Source: Arabidopsis thaliana (Eukaryota; Streptophyta; Magnoliopsida; Brassicales; Brassicaceae). From it: a stretch of 64,000 nucleotides of DNA. Below the pieces are notes generated by a model. The model made no database searches, had not been told where the DNA came from, and worked only from the letters and a program-made list of their open reading frames with translations. Shown one piece after another: positions 46,669 through 58,955 of the stretch. Both the position numbers and the translations under genes were made by a program. The DNA is taken from assembly GCF_000001735.4 (NCBI RefSeq), contig NC_003076.8:20587835-20651834 (forward strand), given 5' to 3'. The number at the start of each line of letters is the position of its first letter. Position 1 is the stretch's first letter.

Positions 46669-48148
46669 TTTGAGAGGAACACAACAAAATCCAAAACCAA
46701 TCAAAGGACGCTCTTGTTTTCTGAAACAACACGATTAGAGAGATCTTCTTATTTATATTAACTCTCTTGGACACTTTAAACGGTTTTGCACGATTTGGTT
46801 CTAGTTCGAACCAGGACGAATGGTTTTATAAATTTACAAACCAAACCGATGAAATTAGTTGTTCTCTTCTTGAGTAATCAACTAATCATTATACTTAGTC
46901 CGGTTTAACGATCGGTTTGTCGTTTGTTTAGTGTCCATGAGTATACCGGACACGTCGGCTGTAAGAGACAAAGAGTATCAGATTCTAACTTGAGCGTATC
47001 CGACATGTCACCGGCCAATGAAAGCCAGATGTCGGTGAGATTCTCTTTATTGTGATTTTTCATGCTTTCTTGATATTTATCATTAATTCATAAAACAGTG
47101 TAAACTTGTCAAGTATCTAAATACTAACAAGTATACAAGTATAAATGTATCAATTATTATTTACATGGACAACTATGATCTATGATACTATTTCAATTCA
47201 ATATTGCAATATCAATCTTTTTATAAAAATATATTAATTAATATATCCTCTTAATCAGTCTTATCTTGTCTTGTCTTTAAATCAGTTTTATCCAAACAAT
47301 AAAATATCCTCTTATCAAAAACAATATACATTTTAGCAAGGATAAATAAATAAAAGTAAAAATTATCTATATATTAATTAAAAAAATATGATCTCTATTT
47401 TAGAAAGTTTACATTTAATACATTCATTATTAGTTTAACATATACAATAACATTTTAAATATTATATTCGTTAAATATTTCACAAATCTTTTACATATAT
47501 TCCATAAATAGTTAAAATATTATAGATTAACCTATATTGACCTTTTGCCATTATAGCAATACATATAATTATTTTTAATGAGGATCAATCAATATGACTG
47601 TTACACATGGATTACTGATGATTTTTTATCTGTCAAAAGGAAATAAAGTTGTCAAAAATTTGCTGGAATTATATTGAAATACTAAGACCGTAGAAAAATA
47701 TCGTTAGTTACGTTTCAACGGTTAAAAAAAAATTGATAAACCAATTCCATCAAATGACAAATTTTGTTGAGCAGTTGGATTTGAACTCTTTTCCGCTAAT
47801 GGGCCATTAAAGCCTTAGAGGGTTCATGTTTATTCCTTTATACGAAAATGCGAATTAGAATTAAAATAAGACAGTTTACAAGTTCCAATTTGTAAGAAAC
47901 TGGTGTGATCTTTTTATCAATCATGTTGTGAGAGTGTTGAAAGTAACCTATGATTTCGTTTTCTTGGGGATCAATTCAAAGACTCATACGTCTACACGAG
48001 GATAATTTATTATTTTAAAATATCAAAAATACGATCATTCAATTCGGTTGAAACTAAAAATTACCAAAAATACATTTAAATTAAAATTCTGCATAGAAAT
48101 AAAGTAAAAAAATAACAAATCCTACAACCCCTTAAACCGACGATTTTA
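46669..48148. other. HVA22E promoter and long AT-rich spacer
   Basis: The first 400 bp carry the HVA22E promoter motifs. From about 47050 to 48100 the sequence is AT-rich with no gene, tRNA or transposon end that I can identify. Confidence 0.5.
46949..47036 (-). promoter_or_regulatory. DRE/CRT and ABRE-type cluster upstream of HVA22E
   Basis: On the gene strand GCCGACGTGTC (46959-46949) overlaps a DRE/CRT core GCCGAC with an ABRE core ACGTGTC, and a second DRE core ACCGAC lies at 47036-47031. These are the recognised binding cores of DREB/CBF and ABF/AREB factors. Position and combination fit a cold/ABA-responsive HVA22 gene. Confidence 0.6.
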
Positions 48149-50136
48149 TTATATAATGGTACAAGCATTGGGGTTTTCATCACTGAATATCTGCGGTGGA
48201 TAAGCAAACATCTCCACGGGGTACCTCGGTGGCTGGTACTGATATTCGTTCTTCTTCAAGTCTACCACTTTGTTCCCCTCCTCCGCGGCAGCACCATCGC
48301 CTTTAGCACCTCCTCCACCACCGTTTTCCTTGGCCTCTTTTCCTTCTTTGGGCTGTCCCTCTTCCTTTTTCTTCTCGTCTTTGTCTTTCGTTTCTTTTTC
48401 TTTCTCCGGAGGTTTTGGCGGCGGATCTTGCTTGACAACCGCGGCATGCTTCCCGATTCTCTTGTAAATGAACTCAACTAGCTTTTCCGGCGTAAAAACT
48501 CCTTTCACGCTCACTTGTGATGCTTTAAAATCTGGTTCCACAGACTCCACTCCTATATGTATAAACATGTTTTGACTTTATTCTCTATATGAAAATGTAA
48601 ACTAACTATATATTATAATAAAATAATAAGCATTACAAAAAAATTCAAATTAACTATCAAATGAGATCATTGTACAAAGCTAATATCAATTCTATAGGCA
48701 GTAGTAGTCACCAATGTAATCTTTTGGCCAATAAATTTCTACCTAACATAATTAACCACACTTTCATAATATAAAATCTGGTCCAACTTATTGATGGCAT
48801 TATAAATATAAATTTGATTTCAGATAAGTACAAAATCAGGATATATGAAACATAAACCCTAATTAAAGAAGTGTTTAGAACTTTGGGATTCTTGGGGAAT
48901 AGGTGAAGTAAAAGTAAAGTAGTTGACTTAAGTTAGACTCGATTCAACACAATTCGTATTATTTATGTAATCTTGAAACACTCAAAACAAACAAAAATAT
49001 ATGTGAAGAAGAACGGTTTGTAACTATATGATTATAATAACAATAATCAGGTGAATGAGAGTTTCTTTTTTAATGAAAGATTCACTAAACACATGCTTTT
49101 TTCAAATTGCTATGTTTTAAAAAGGTCCTACACAGTACACAGTACTTTCAGTAAAATAAAAAGAGTTGGAATCAATTTATGACACATAGAAGAGTCCACA
49201 CTTGATGTCCCAATTAAGTGTAGTCCCACAAATTCAGATTTTTTTTTTTTTTTTTTTTTTTTTGAACCAAATTCAGAATCAATAGAAATTGTACCCAATT
49301 CAGAAAATAAATTTTAAATGAGAAAAGTAAAAAAATAAAATAAAAAATACAAACCTTTCATTCTCATGATCCTCTTTTGAATCTCCATGGCACATGCTTC
49401 ACAATGCATGTGAACTCTCAGCACCACTGTCACTACCTGTTTTTCTCAGTGCCCACAAAATCTTACTGTTAATTACACAAAGCCAATAAGTTTTCTATAA
49501 ATTACAAATCAAGCCCCCAAAATCTTACACATATTATACAACATACCTCTTCTTTTTTCTCCTCAGGTTTAGGTTTCTCCTTCTCCTTTTTCTCCGGTTC
49601 ATCAGAAACCGGTTTAGGCTCCGGAATCGGTGAGATAAGCTCCACTTGACGATGGCTCTTCCTCTGCAATCTTTGCAACACTTTTAATGGATCTGCCTTC
49701 TCTCCTTTCACCACAACTTTACTAGTCTTACAATCAGTAGTTACATCCTCCACTCCTATCACATTTTCAATAATCCCAAAACTAGCTTTAAAATTTCTAA
49801 AGTACTAAACACTAGAGTGTGATAAAATACACTAGAGTATGATAAACTGGTAGTACCTTCAAAGCCTTTAAGACATCTATGGATTTTTTTAGCACAACCT
49901 TCACAATGCATAAAAATCTTAAGCACAATCTCTTGAGGTTCTTTCTTTTTCTCTTCTTCTGGTTTCTTATCTTCTGATTTCGCTTGTGGCTCTTCAGATT
50001 TCTTCTCCTCCATTTTCTTATCTTCCTGAAAATGGCAAAAATAAGGAGAAATATATTTGAGAGGTCAATAGACAAGAATAGTGTTTGGCTGTGTAAATTT
50101 GAATAAGTTTGAAAAAACACACTAAACCTCTCCCAT
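48149..50136 (-). CDS. Heavy-metal-associated isoprenylated plant protein (HIPP) with two HMA domains
   Basis: Exons 50136-50128 (only ATG GGA GAG), 50025-49857, 49755-49547, 49436-49355 and 48552-48149 give 290 aa. If the 9-bp first exon is not used, translation could start at the ATG at 50013. Residues 1-31 are Lys/Glu-rich. HMA1 (about 32-95) has the metal-binding CEGC in FMHCEGCAKKI; HMA2 (about 130-195) has CEAC in HMHCEACAMEI. A Pro/Lys/Glu-rich linker and a Gly-rich stretch follow. The protein ends NACTII, so CTII is a CaaX prenylation box that would anchor it to a membrane. HIPPs bind heavy metals and act in metal homeostasis and stress. Both introns entering a second HMA half begin after FEG/MKG, suggesting an internal domain duplication. 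Confidence 0.92.
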
Positions 50137-51540
50137 TGAATTTAGTGTCAGTGTTGAGACTTGAGAGGCTTTTTAGTGGCACAGTTATTAAAGCTTTTTT
50201 TCTTTCTATGGACCGTCAGATTTTGGTGCTTTAGATCTGTTTATATACACATATACATCACATTTCTTTATTCTTTTACCCTAGAGTGACAGAGCGCATT
50301 TACTACCAATTTCTTATTTACATTTTTTTTATTAATAAAACTTCAAACCAATAATTCATAGATTTTGTTTTTGTTGTCATTGCTTTAAATGTTTTTTTGT
50401 TTGTTAATGCTAGACTTTGAATGCTTGCTGCAGCACATAAACTACTAATGGTGAGTTTTAGACTATCTTTTGGTAAACTACGTTATTTATAAGCTGGAAT
50501 TTGAAACACAGATAAGAAACAGTTCAAAATTTCTAGACGTTGTGTCATTTTCGAAAGCTCTTATAATAGACCACGAATATCTCGTGAGAGAGGAACAAAT
50601 ACTTGACTAACTGAGATCTAGTCAAAGTACACTATTTACCTGAGAACGGTTTATTCTTTTACACTTAAGCCTAATATTGATTTGCATATACTTTAAATCT
50701 TTTACTCTGCCAAAAAAAAGAAACTCCTCTGATAAACTTTAGACTATTTGGTATAACCTAACTTTTAATTAACAAATAAATGTATTGCAAATGGCAGAAC
50801 AAAAAATAGGTATAAATTCACATGGAGGTGCATTTGCGGAAAAACGAGTTGGAATAATTTTATAAGGAGGCACGTTGCACTCCATGACAAATGATATTCT
50901 TTCGATGTCAGAAAAAAAAGCTTCAGTTTCCCGTTGAGATGATTAGAAAATCTTAACGTTGTATATCTTATGAGTTCTAATTTAAGCTTTAATCGGGGAA
51001 AAATAACTGTATTAAGATACACGAATTTAGATGAGATATAACTTTATCTTCACATACATAGACGACATTTCGAATATTTATGCGGAGCTAACAGAGTGAC
51101 GGGGCTAAGCGATCCGGCCTACGGACGCCGACCAACAAGAGGCGATGCATAGAATAATTTTTCTGAACATAGAAAAAAAAATACCAAAGCGCATTTTCAG
51201 GCCCAGTTTATTCTACTCGAAGCCCATTACCAAACACACACAACGAAACCTAAAATTGAACCCGTCAAGTTTATAATCTCATATTCATAACTTTCACACA
51301 ACCCCAGTATTAAAACTGGATTCACAATTCTAAGGGTTACCATGTATTAAAACTGCCGTTAGATCAGTTTACACTACTCATCAAAAAATAATGAATAATT
51401 CTTTCTAATGCCCTTTTCATGATGTCCCTTTTCAACTCTACCCTTTTGTTTTATCTATTTTTATTTTTTCCCTCTTTAAATTTTTAATTACTTTTTTACC
51501 CTTATTTGGAAATTGTTTTAGGTCAATAAAATAAAATATT
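50137..51540. other. HIPP promoter and intergenic region
   Basis: Leader and promoter of the HIPP gene, then spacer. A GC-richer 60-bp patch lies at about 51090-51150 (GACGGGGCTAAGCGATCC type) of unknown origin. No gene recognised. Confidence 0.45.
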
Positions 51541-52405
51541 AATATTTTTTCGCATAAAATATTCCAAAAATAAATTTCTCGCCAATATTTTCCCGCCAAA
51601 AATTTTCGAAAAAAAATTCCCGCCAAAATTTTTCGAAAAACAATTCCCGCCAAATTTTGTTTTCAAAAGTATTTTTCCCGCCAATTTTTTTTTTTTGCGA
51701 GAAATAAATTTACAAGAGATTTTAAAAGAGTTTTAAAATATTTACAACGGATTTTAAAGGGATTTTATAAGATTTATAAGGGATTTTAAATGGGTGATTT
51801 ACAAGAGATTTTAAAAAGTTTTTAAAAGATTTACAAGGGATTTTAAAAGGGTTTTAAAAAATTTACAAGAGATTTTAAAGGGATTTAAAATATTTACAAA
51901 GGTCTTTTAAAGATTTTTAAAGAGTTTAAAATTGTTTTAAAAGGATTTTAAAATATTTATAAGGGATTTTAAAAGAGTTTTATAATATTTATAAGGGATT
52001 TTAAAGGGTTTTAAAAGATTTATAAAGGGTTTGTAAAGATTTTTAAAGGGTTTAAAAGTGTTTTGAAAAATTTACAAGGGATTTTAAAACCTTTTTAAAT
52101 TACTTGTAAATTTTTTAAAACCCTTTTAAAATCTCTTGTAAATCTTTTAAAACTTTTTTAAAATCTCTTGTAAATCTTTTAAAACTTTTTTAAAATCTCT
52201 TGTAAATCTTTTAAAATCCCTTGTAAATCTATTTGTCGCCAAAAAATATTTACAAAATCCCTTGTAAATCTATTTGCCATCAAAAAATATTTACAAGGAT
52301 TTTTAAAATCATTCTTTTGGTTGAGGAAAAAATTGTTATGAAATAAAAAATTGGCGGGAAATTTTTTTTTGGCGGGAAAAAAAATTTTTGGCACCGGCGG
52401 GAAAA
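51541..52405. repeat. Foldback element of AT-rich ~32-bp repeats bounded by TTTCCCGCC motifs
   Basis: From about 51709 to 52090 roughly ten direct units of the form TTTACAAGGGATTTTAAAAG plus about 12 AT bases follow each other. At about 52091 the orientation flips and five to six units in reverse complement follow (TTGTAAATCTTTTAAAAC type) to about 52308. Outside, TTTCCCGCC motifs point inward from both sides (51589-51597, 51674-51682; complement at 52353-52361, 52371-52379, 52396-52404). The whole forms a large imperfect palindrome. No coding capacity. It resembles a foldback transposon or MITE-like element, family not identified. Confidence 0.8.
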
Positions 52406-53231
52406 GTTCAGTTTCCAATTACATGTTTCTATTAGATGAGGGTAATTTGGTCATTTTGTTCAAGAAAATGAGTATTTTAAAAAATGGACAACATAAAAGG
52501 GTATTGTTGCAAAAGGGTACTAAAAAAAGGTAGTTTTGCAAATCTCCCTAAAAAAATCTATCGACAAAAAACCGATGCAAAAAAAATATGTGAGATGTCG
52601 ATAGATCAGTTTACAAGAAGATTTCTTCTCTTTAGCGTCTCAAGAGTAGTTGCAAACATATGACACGATGAAACAGTGGTTCAACAATCGTTCAACGAAT
52701 CAATTGAATGGTCCATCAAGCTATAGTTGTCCCACTAACTCAAGAAATTCCATATTAGTATCTAAATATCTTTATTTTTAATTCTTTTATTAACTGGTAA
52801 TAGAGGCAAATATTCTTTTGTTGGTTTATTGAAAGAATTTTATTTCGTATAAGCTACTGATTAGCGAGTTAGGTAGTGTACCTCTGTTATTTTTGGTTAA
52901 TGGTTAATTTGTATACTCAAAAAGATTATATGTTCTGTATAGAAACATCTATGCTTTTTTAGAAATAGGACAAAAAATTGGGATTCTTTTTATACGATAG
53001 ACTATACTTTAGAGCATTTGAAATGAGTCTTTCTCTTCTGGATAACGAGAGTTAACCTCCTAGTGATCGCAATATTCAAACCACTACGTACGATATGAAG
53101 AAAATCCAGTTGATCCTTTCTTTTTTATTAATCAAATTAATGAAGGAGTATGAGAACCATTATAAAAACCAAGCCATTCCCCTAAAAAATATCATCTTAT
53201 TCACACATCTAATTAACTTTAAGTACCAAAA
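52406..53231. promoter_or_regulatory. RGP4 upstream region
   Basis: AT-rich promoter region. TATAAAAA at 53161-53168 lies 64-71 bp before the ATG at 53232. Confidence 0.5.
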
Positions 53232-54636
53232 ATGGCGGGCTACAACCTCGAAGCTATCGAAGCGGCACCTTTGAAAGACGATCTGGATATTGTGATCCCA
53301 ACCATCAGAAGCCTCGACTTTCTAGAGCAATGGAGACCATTTTTGCACCATTACCACCTGATCATTGTCCAAGATGGAGACCCTTCCATCAAGATCCGAG
53401 TTCCCGAGGGTTATGACTACGAGCTCTACAACCGTAATGATATCAACAGGATCCTTGGTCCAAGAGCTAATTGTATCTCCTACAAAGATGGTGGTTGTCG
53501 CTGCTTTGGCTTCATGGTTTCTAAAAAGAAGTATATCTACACCATTGATGATGATTGCTTTGTAAGTCTCTTTTGAATTATTCTCTTTAACACGTTTTCA
53601 TTTATGATTCATGCAACTCCATGCATTTTTTTCTTCTTGAAAACGTAACAAAAGGTGGCAAAGGATCCAAGTGGGAAAGACATCAATGTGATAGCTCAGC
53701 ACATAAAGAACCTTGAAACACCTTCAACACCACACTACTTCAACACTCTCTATGACCCTTTTAGAGATGGAACTGATTTCGTCAGAGGGTATCCTTTCAG
53801 TCTAAGGGAAGGTGTCCAAACCGCCATATCTCATGGTCTTTGGCTCAACATCCCTGACTATGATGCCCCAACCCAACTTGTGAAGCCCCGCGAACGTAAC
53901 ACGAGGTTATAATATAGTTTGCGTATTAATTATCAGATGATTTAGGTTTATTCAACTTGTTTCAATTCAGTTGCATTAGTTTGTTTGTGAATCCTTTCAA
54001 ATTCCTTTTTGTGGTTGATATTAAAGCAAATGATTTTTTTTTATATACAAGAATATTTTTTCCAAGAAACTATATTGTTTTGGTCTACAATATGCATATA
54101 AACGCTATAATAGCCTTTGCAGGTATGTGGATGCAGTAATGACAATTCCAAAAAGAGTATTGTACCCAATGTGTGGTATGAATCTTGCTTTCAATAGAGA
54201 GCTTGTTGGACCTGCTATGTACTTTGGACTTATGGGTGAAGGCCAGCCCATTTCTCGGTACGATGACATGTGGGCTGGTTGGGCAGCAAAGGTGGTGTGT
54301 GACCACTTGGGCTTTGGGGTCAAGACTGGTCTGCCGTATCTGTGGCACAGCAAAGCCAGTAACCCATTCGTGAACCTGAAGAAAGAGCATAAGGGACTCC
54401 ACTGGCAAGAAGATATGGTTCCTTTCTTCCAAAACCTTCGTCTCTCGAAAGAATCTGACACTGCAGCTAAATGTTATATGGAAATTTCAAATATGACAAA
54501 AGAAAAGCTCACTAAAGTGGATCCTTACTTTGAGAAGTTGGCTGATGCAATGGTGGTTTGGATTGAGGCGTGGGAGGAGCTTAACCCGCCGGTTAAGAAG
54601 AAGCAGAGCGATGGCAAAGATGTCAAGGCCAAGTGA
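53232..54636 (+). CDS. RGP4: Reversibly glycosylated polypeptide 4 (UDP-arabinopyranose mutase family)
   Basis: Exons 53232-53561, 53655-53905 and 54123-54636 encode 364 aa, the expected RGP length. The family interconverts UDP-arabinopyranose and UDP-arabinofuranose at the Golgi/cytosol face and becomes reversibly glycosylated. Features: [11 protein letters not shown] near the start, LIIVQDGDP, the acidic DDD at residues 106-108 (DxD-like nucleotide-sugar/metal site), and [10 protein letters not shown] with the Arg that family members use for glycosylation. [17 protein letters not shown] and [11 protein letters not shown] follow. RGP4 is a divergent, seed-expressed member of the family; mutase activity is doubtful for it (from memory). 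A TATA box is in the upstream 70 bp. Confidence 0.96.
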
Positions 54637-56945
54637 TGAAGATAATGAGTGATCCTATTGTTGCTAATGAATAAGTATGTTGTGAGTTTATAGATTATAT
54701 GATATTGTATTTATTTTCTCCATTTTGGAAGTGTGCGTTATTATGTAATAATTTGGCATGTATTAAGCGTGATTGGAAGAACAAGAGAATCTTACATTTC
54801 TAGTACATGGATGACTTCGTTGATTTAGTTTTACTCTCGTAATGATTCTTCGTTGATCACAGCATTTTAGAAATGCCAATAAATAAATAAAAACTGCCGT
54901 CGATGATATATACATCAAATTGTGAGTCCTACTTCGTTGGGTGACCGCAAGAGCACTTATACCAGGTCAAATTCGATACCTATCATTAGCCATTTAAAAC
55001 CACTAAAAAAATCAAAACACCCACTAAAGATTCGAGGAAATTCCCTACAAATCATGGTTCACTCCAAATACTACTAGATCGAGAAATGATCTCTAATAAT
55101 TCAAAAGCTCCAATTTCTCACCTCAGAAAAAGTCAAAATATATCGGATTGGGTTGCTTGACGAACTTTTGTAAAAGAAATTGGTCATATGGTTTGGAGTT
55201 TGGACCAACTAGGCCACTTAATCATACGCATGGGAGAGGAATCGAATTTCCCAAATAATGTTGTTTATAACTTGCACCACCACACCAACTACTCCAAGTC
55301 TCCGCATTTAAATTCGTTGGAGCTCTAATTAGCTATATCTCTATCTACTCTAAAAATAAGCATAATATGTTGCCGTTATCTATATATTAAAAACCTTTGT
55401 CGTTTAACGAGAAATAAAACTTTATCTCAACTATACTTCTTGTTATTGCCGCCTATGGGAGTGTCTTTCTCGGGTAGCTGTAACTTGAGGAAGGCTTTCT
55501 ACATCAATGTGTTTTTTTTTTCCTCTTGATATTATCTATCTAAAAATGCAAAAATCGATTATTTGTCATATATTGACATTTTCTGTGTTTAGAGATGCAC
55601 TTCATGACGACAAAAGGAGATGCACTTCATGTTCCTAACGTACACGTGTGAGGTTTTGTTTCTTCTTTAGCCTTTTAATAATGTTTTTCTTTTTAAAATT
55701 TGGTAAATGGTTTTTAATAATAGTTTTTTGTTATCTATATTCTTATGTTATAAAATATGTTGTGAGTTATTTGTATTTTTTAATTGTTGGTTCTTGCAGG
55801 GGCACAATTCCGTAAAATATCAGTGTCGGTCTTCTTTACTATCAGACTTTCGAATTTTAACCTCGTTACGGTAATGTATACAAAAAAAAAAAAAAAAAAA
55901 TCTTTTTACGGTAACCTTACTTCTCTTTTTTTTTTTTTTTAGTTTCATTTAATTATAGTTTTATATTTAATATCCTAAATGGATTGTACTAATAGGTTAG
56001 TTTCCTTGTACCGATTTTATTCTAATAAAAATGGGTTGACCTAAGCCAAGGGAGATGCATTTCGTGGAAAATGTGGAAAACATGTCTCCTTATTGTCTCA
56101 TCGACTTATTTAACTACTGATTTTAAATTTGGACTATTCAAGCAAGGTCGAATATTATTAACGGTTACAAAGAAACTATGATCTGCCAATATTAAAAAAA
56201 AAAAAAGAAGAAGAGTAGGGTAATTCTTTGGCCATTTTTTTAGTTTATTAAGAAAATAAATGCTATAATATTTAATCTTTCCAAGTATTCTTTCAAATTA
56301 ACAAAATTGTCTTCGGATTCTTTTAGAATCATTCAAAACCATTTAAAATTCTATTTAAAAGCTAGAATATTAAAACAAGAAATCCAGCTGAAGAGAGGAC
56401 GTGTGTTCTGCAGTTAAAAACAAATTGAAATACGTATGTTCTAAGGGAAATTCAGGTAGTATTCGTCTTGAAAGGCGACTTAAACAATTTAATTCCGTTG
56501 ACGAACTTGAATAAAACAAACATACCAAATTACCAATAATTGTTTGAAAGATATATTTTTTTACGAAGTGATGTCAAAAGAAATTATTGTTTACTATGGA
56601 ATATATTGGAGATAACTAAGATTATCAGAATCTATTATAAACAAACTCAATTATTAGAGCGTGAGTGCTTATATGGTGAAGTATGGGGGTATATGCAAAA
56701 GTTAAGCCTGCCCTCATCAATTTGTCAATGTCCTTAAAGTAATAAACCCTATCTCTTCTTTCCCAATCAAGATCGTCTATATATAAGAAAGATTGAAGAA
56801 GCCGATATATTTTTAAAACCAAAAAAAAAAAAACCAAACGGTCAACCAAAACTTGTCTGACCCACAAACACTTCTTGATTCTGTCATTGAAAAGAAAACT
56901 TTTTAATTTTTGGATACATCATCCTCTCATTGGAAGAGAGAAACA
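54637..56945. other. Long intergenic region between RGP4 and the SAUR-like gene
   Basis: RGP4 3' UTR, then 2 kb of AT-rich spacer with homopolymer tracts (poly-A at about 55880-55898, poly-T at 55925-55940). A TATATATAAG box at 56778-56787 may serve the SAUR-like gene. No gene recognised. Confidence 0.5.
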
Positions 56946-57497
56946 ATGAAGAATCCGATATTGAAGACATGGAGAAAAGTGAAGTCTTTTGGGCATACGA
57001 GCTCTTCGACCACACCCTCGTTCACGAAGAGCAAGTCTTGCCATGGCTCTTTTCGTCTCGAGGATGCTAAGAGCAACGAATCAAAAGGAAAGCCGAAGAA
57101 AGAGTCGCCGTCACATGGATTTTTCACGGTTTACGTTGGTCCCACGAAACAAAGAATTGTTGTGAAGACAAAACTTCTGAACCATCCTTTGTTCAAGAAC
57201 TTGTTAGAAGATGCTGAGACTGAGTATGGATATAGACGCGATGGACCCATTGTTCTTCCTTGTGAGGTTGACTTCTTCTTCAAGGCTTTGGCGGATATGA
57301 AGTCTAATCCTGGTCATCATGATCATGATGATGATTATGATGATGATGATGGTTTCACGAATTCCCCGATTTGCGGATTTGTCTGTAGTCCCTATAGATC
57401 ATACGGTGGTGGTGTTACGGATCCTCTGGCCATGAAACGGAACGGCTCATACAAGCTTCTTCGATCTCCATCTTTGTTCAAGTTGACTAGATTTTGA
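56946..57497 (+). CDS. SAUR55: SAUR-like auxin-responsive protein
   Basis: Intronless; ATG at 56946 gives 183 aa (an in-frame TTG at 56910 is not a plant start). The SAUR core lies at about residues 59-120: GFFTVYVG, a positively charged VKTKLLNHPLFKNLL, EDAETEYGY, and GPIVLPCEVDFF. A Ser/Lys-rich N-terminal extension precedes it, and a His/Asp-rich insert (GHHDHDDDYDDDD) follows. SAURs inhibit PP2C.D phosphatases and promote acid growth; this longer form resembles the SAUR-like proteins with extended termini. The symbol is from memory of the locus order. Confidence 0.85.
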   Translation: MKNPILKTWRKVKSFGHTSSSTTPSFTKSKSCHGSFRLEDAKSNESKGKPKKESPSHGFFTVYVGPTKQRIVVKTKLLNHPLFKNLLEDAETEYGYRRDGPIVLPCEVDFFFKALADMKSNPGHHDHDDDYDDDDGFTNSPICGFVCSPYRSYGGGVTDPLAMKRNGSYKLLRSPSLFKLTRF

Positions 57498-58955
57498 TTT
57501 TCTTCTTCTTTCTTCTATATTATATATCTAAGTTCTTGTTCATAACATTACCATATATTTTTCTTTTTGTTTTGGCATGAGTGGAAATGTGAAAGAAAAA
57601 CCCTCTCACTTCCTAAATTTGAAACAATTAGCTTGAATTACTTTCAAATATTTTGATGTTGGCTTATATCATATTTGACACATTGTTATTATGGATATAT
57701 GGTTTGTATCTTAATTTACTTTGATTTGTGGTTTGTATCTTGATATAGATATACATGATAGAGGTTTTGGATGAGTGAGACGATGAGTTATAGAGATAGC
57801 TAAAAGAATTACATTAAAAAAGAACTGGATTTAAGGCTACAACATCCAATACAAACATTCCAAAGTATTTTTCAATATAACATAAATAAATTATTCACTT
57901 TACCTATGTAAGTAAAATATTATTATTAAAGGAAAAGGTAATGGAGACTTATATATGAGTTATATTTTATTAAGAAAATGTATGTTGTATCAATTTTGAA
58001 AAAAGCTGTATGTTACATATTATAATAATCTTTAAAAAAAATAAAAAAATAAAAAATAATAATAATCTTTAAATATATGCGATTCAATTTTGAAAAGACG
58101 CATATAATGAAACGAAAAGAGTTGTTAATTTCCTTACATGATTCTAAGAGGCACGCACCATCTCTCGTTTAGTAGTACTTGAAATATTCAAATGAGTAAA
58201 TGGTAAGCATCCTCTAGCTATATTTTTTAGGAAATTAAGAGTCATATTAATTTATTATTTCAGTGACGACTTTAATTTTGGTTTGTATCCGATTGAAATA
58301 GTATTTTTTTTTTCGTCAAAGAGGCGGTAGAGAAACAATTGTGGCTCATATGAAAAGTTGAAAATGATGTAAGCAATTGCCAATTGGTGTGGTTCATACC
58401 AAATGTGTATTAAAGTATGTAATTGTATTGTTTGTTATCTTAATTCTTTCCAAATTATGGTGAATCATGCAACGTATGTGACTCATAATCGAGTCATTGA
58501 AGAAGAAAAAAAACTCACATGTACTTTTCGTGCAACCATATACCAAATATAAAAATGTTATATAAATTTATCGTTTGTTATATATTTGGATGTTACATGT
58601 AGAGTAAACATTTAGATGCATCATCCAGATTTAGCATTTAAATGCAATATCTAGAATTTGGTGTTTTAGTTAGTTTTAAGCTATGTATGAAAGGATCGAG
58701 GAGACTACTTGTACTCGGAGGCTTGACATAAGGGATGCATTGAGAAAATTTGGAAGAAGAATTTGGTGTTTTGTTTTGTTTTAGCAACAAAATATTTTGG
58801 TGTTTTGTTGCTACTGTTCGAATAAGTGTAACCCAAACAGGATATATAGTATTAATTATATCAAGCTGGCCAATACACTATGGTAACCCGAAGTTGTATA
58901 CAGTAGTTTTAGTTAAAAAAAACACATAAACGGGGAGACTCAAGTATCGATATTC
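57498..58955. other. Intergenic region between SAUR-like gene and HSD6
   Basis: SAUR-like 3' UTR and AT-rich spacer. No coding or element ends seen. Confidence 0.5.

Noticed and set aside
51090-51150. GC-rich patch that might be an RNA gene or element end
   Set aside because: No stem set or repeat partner found; too little to call.
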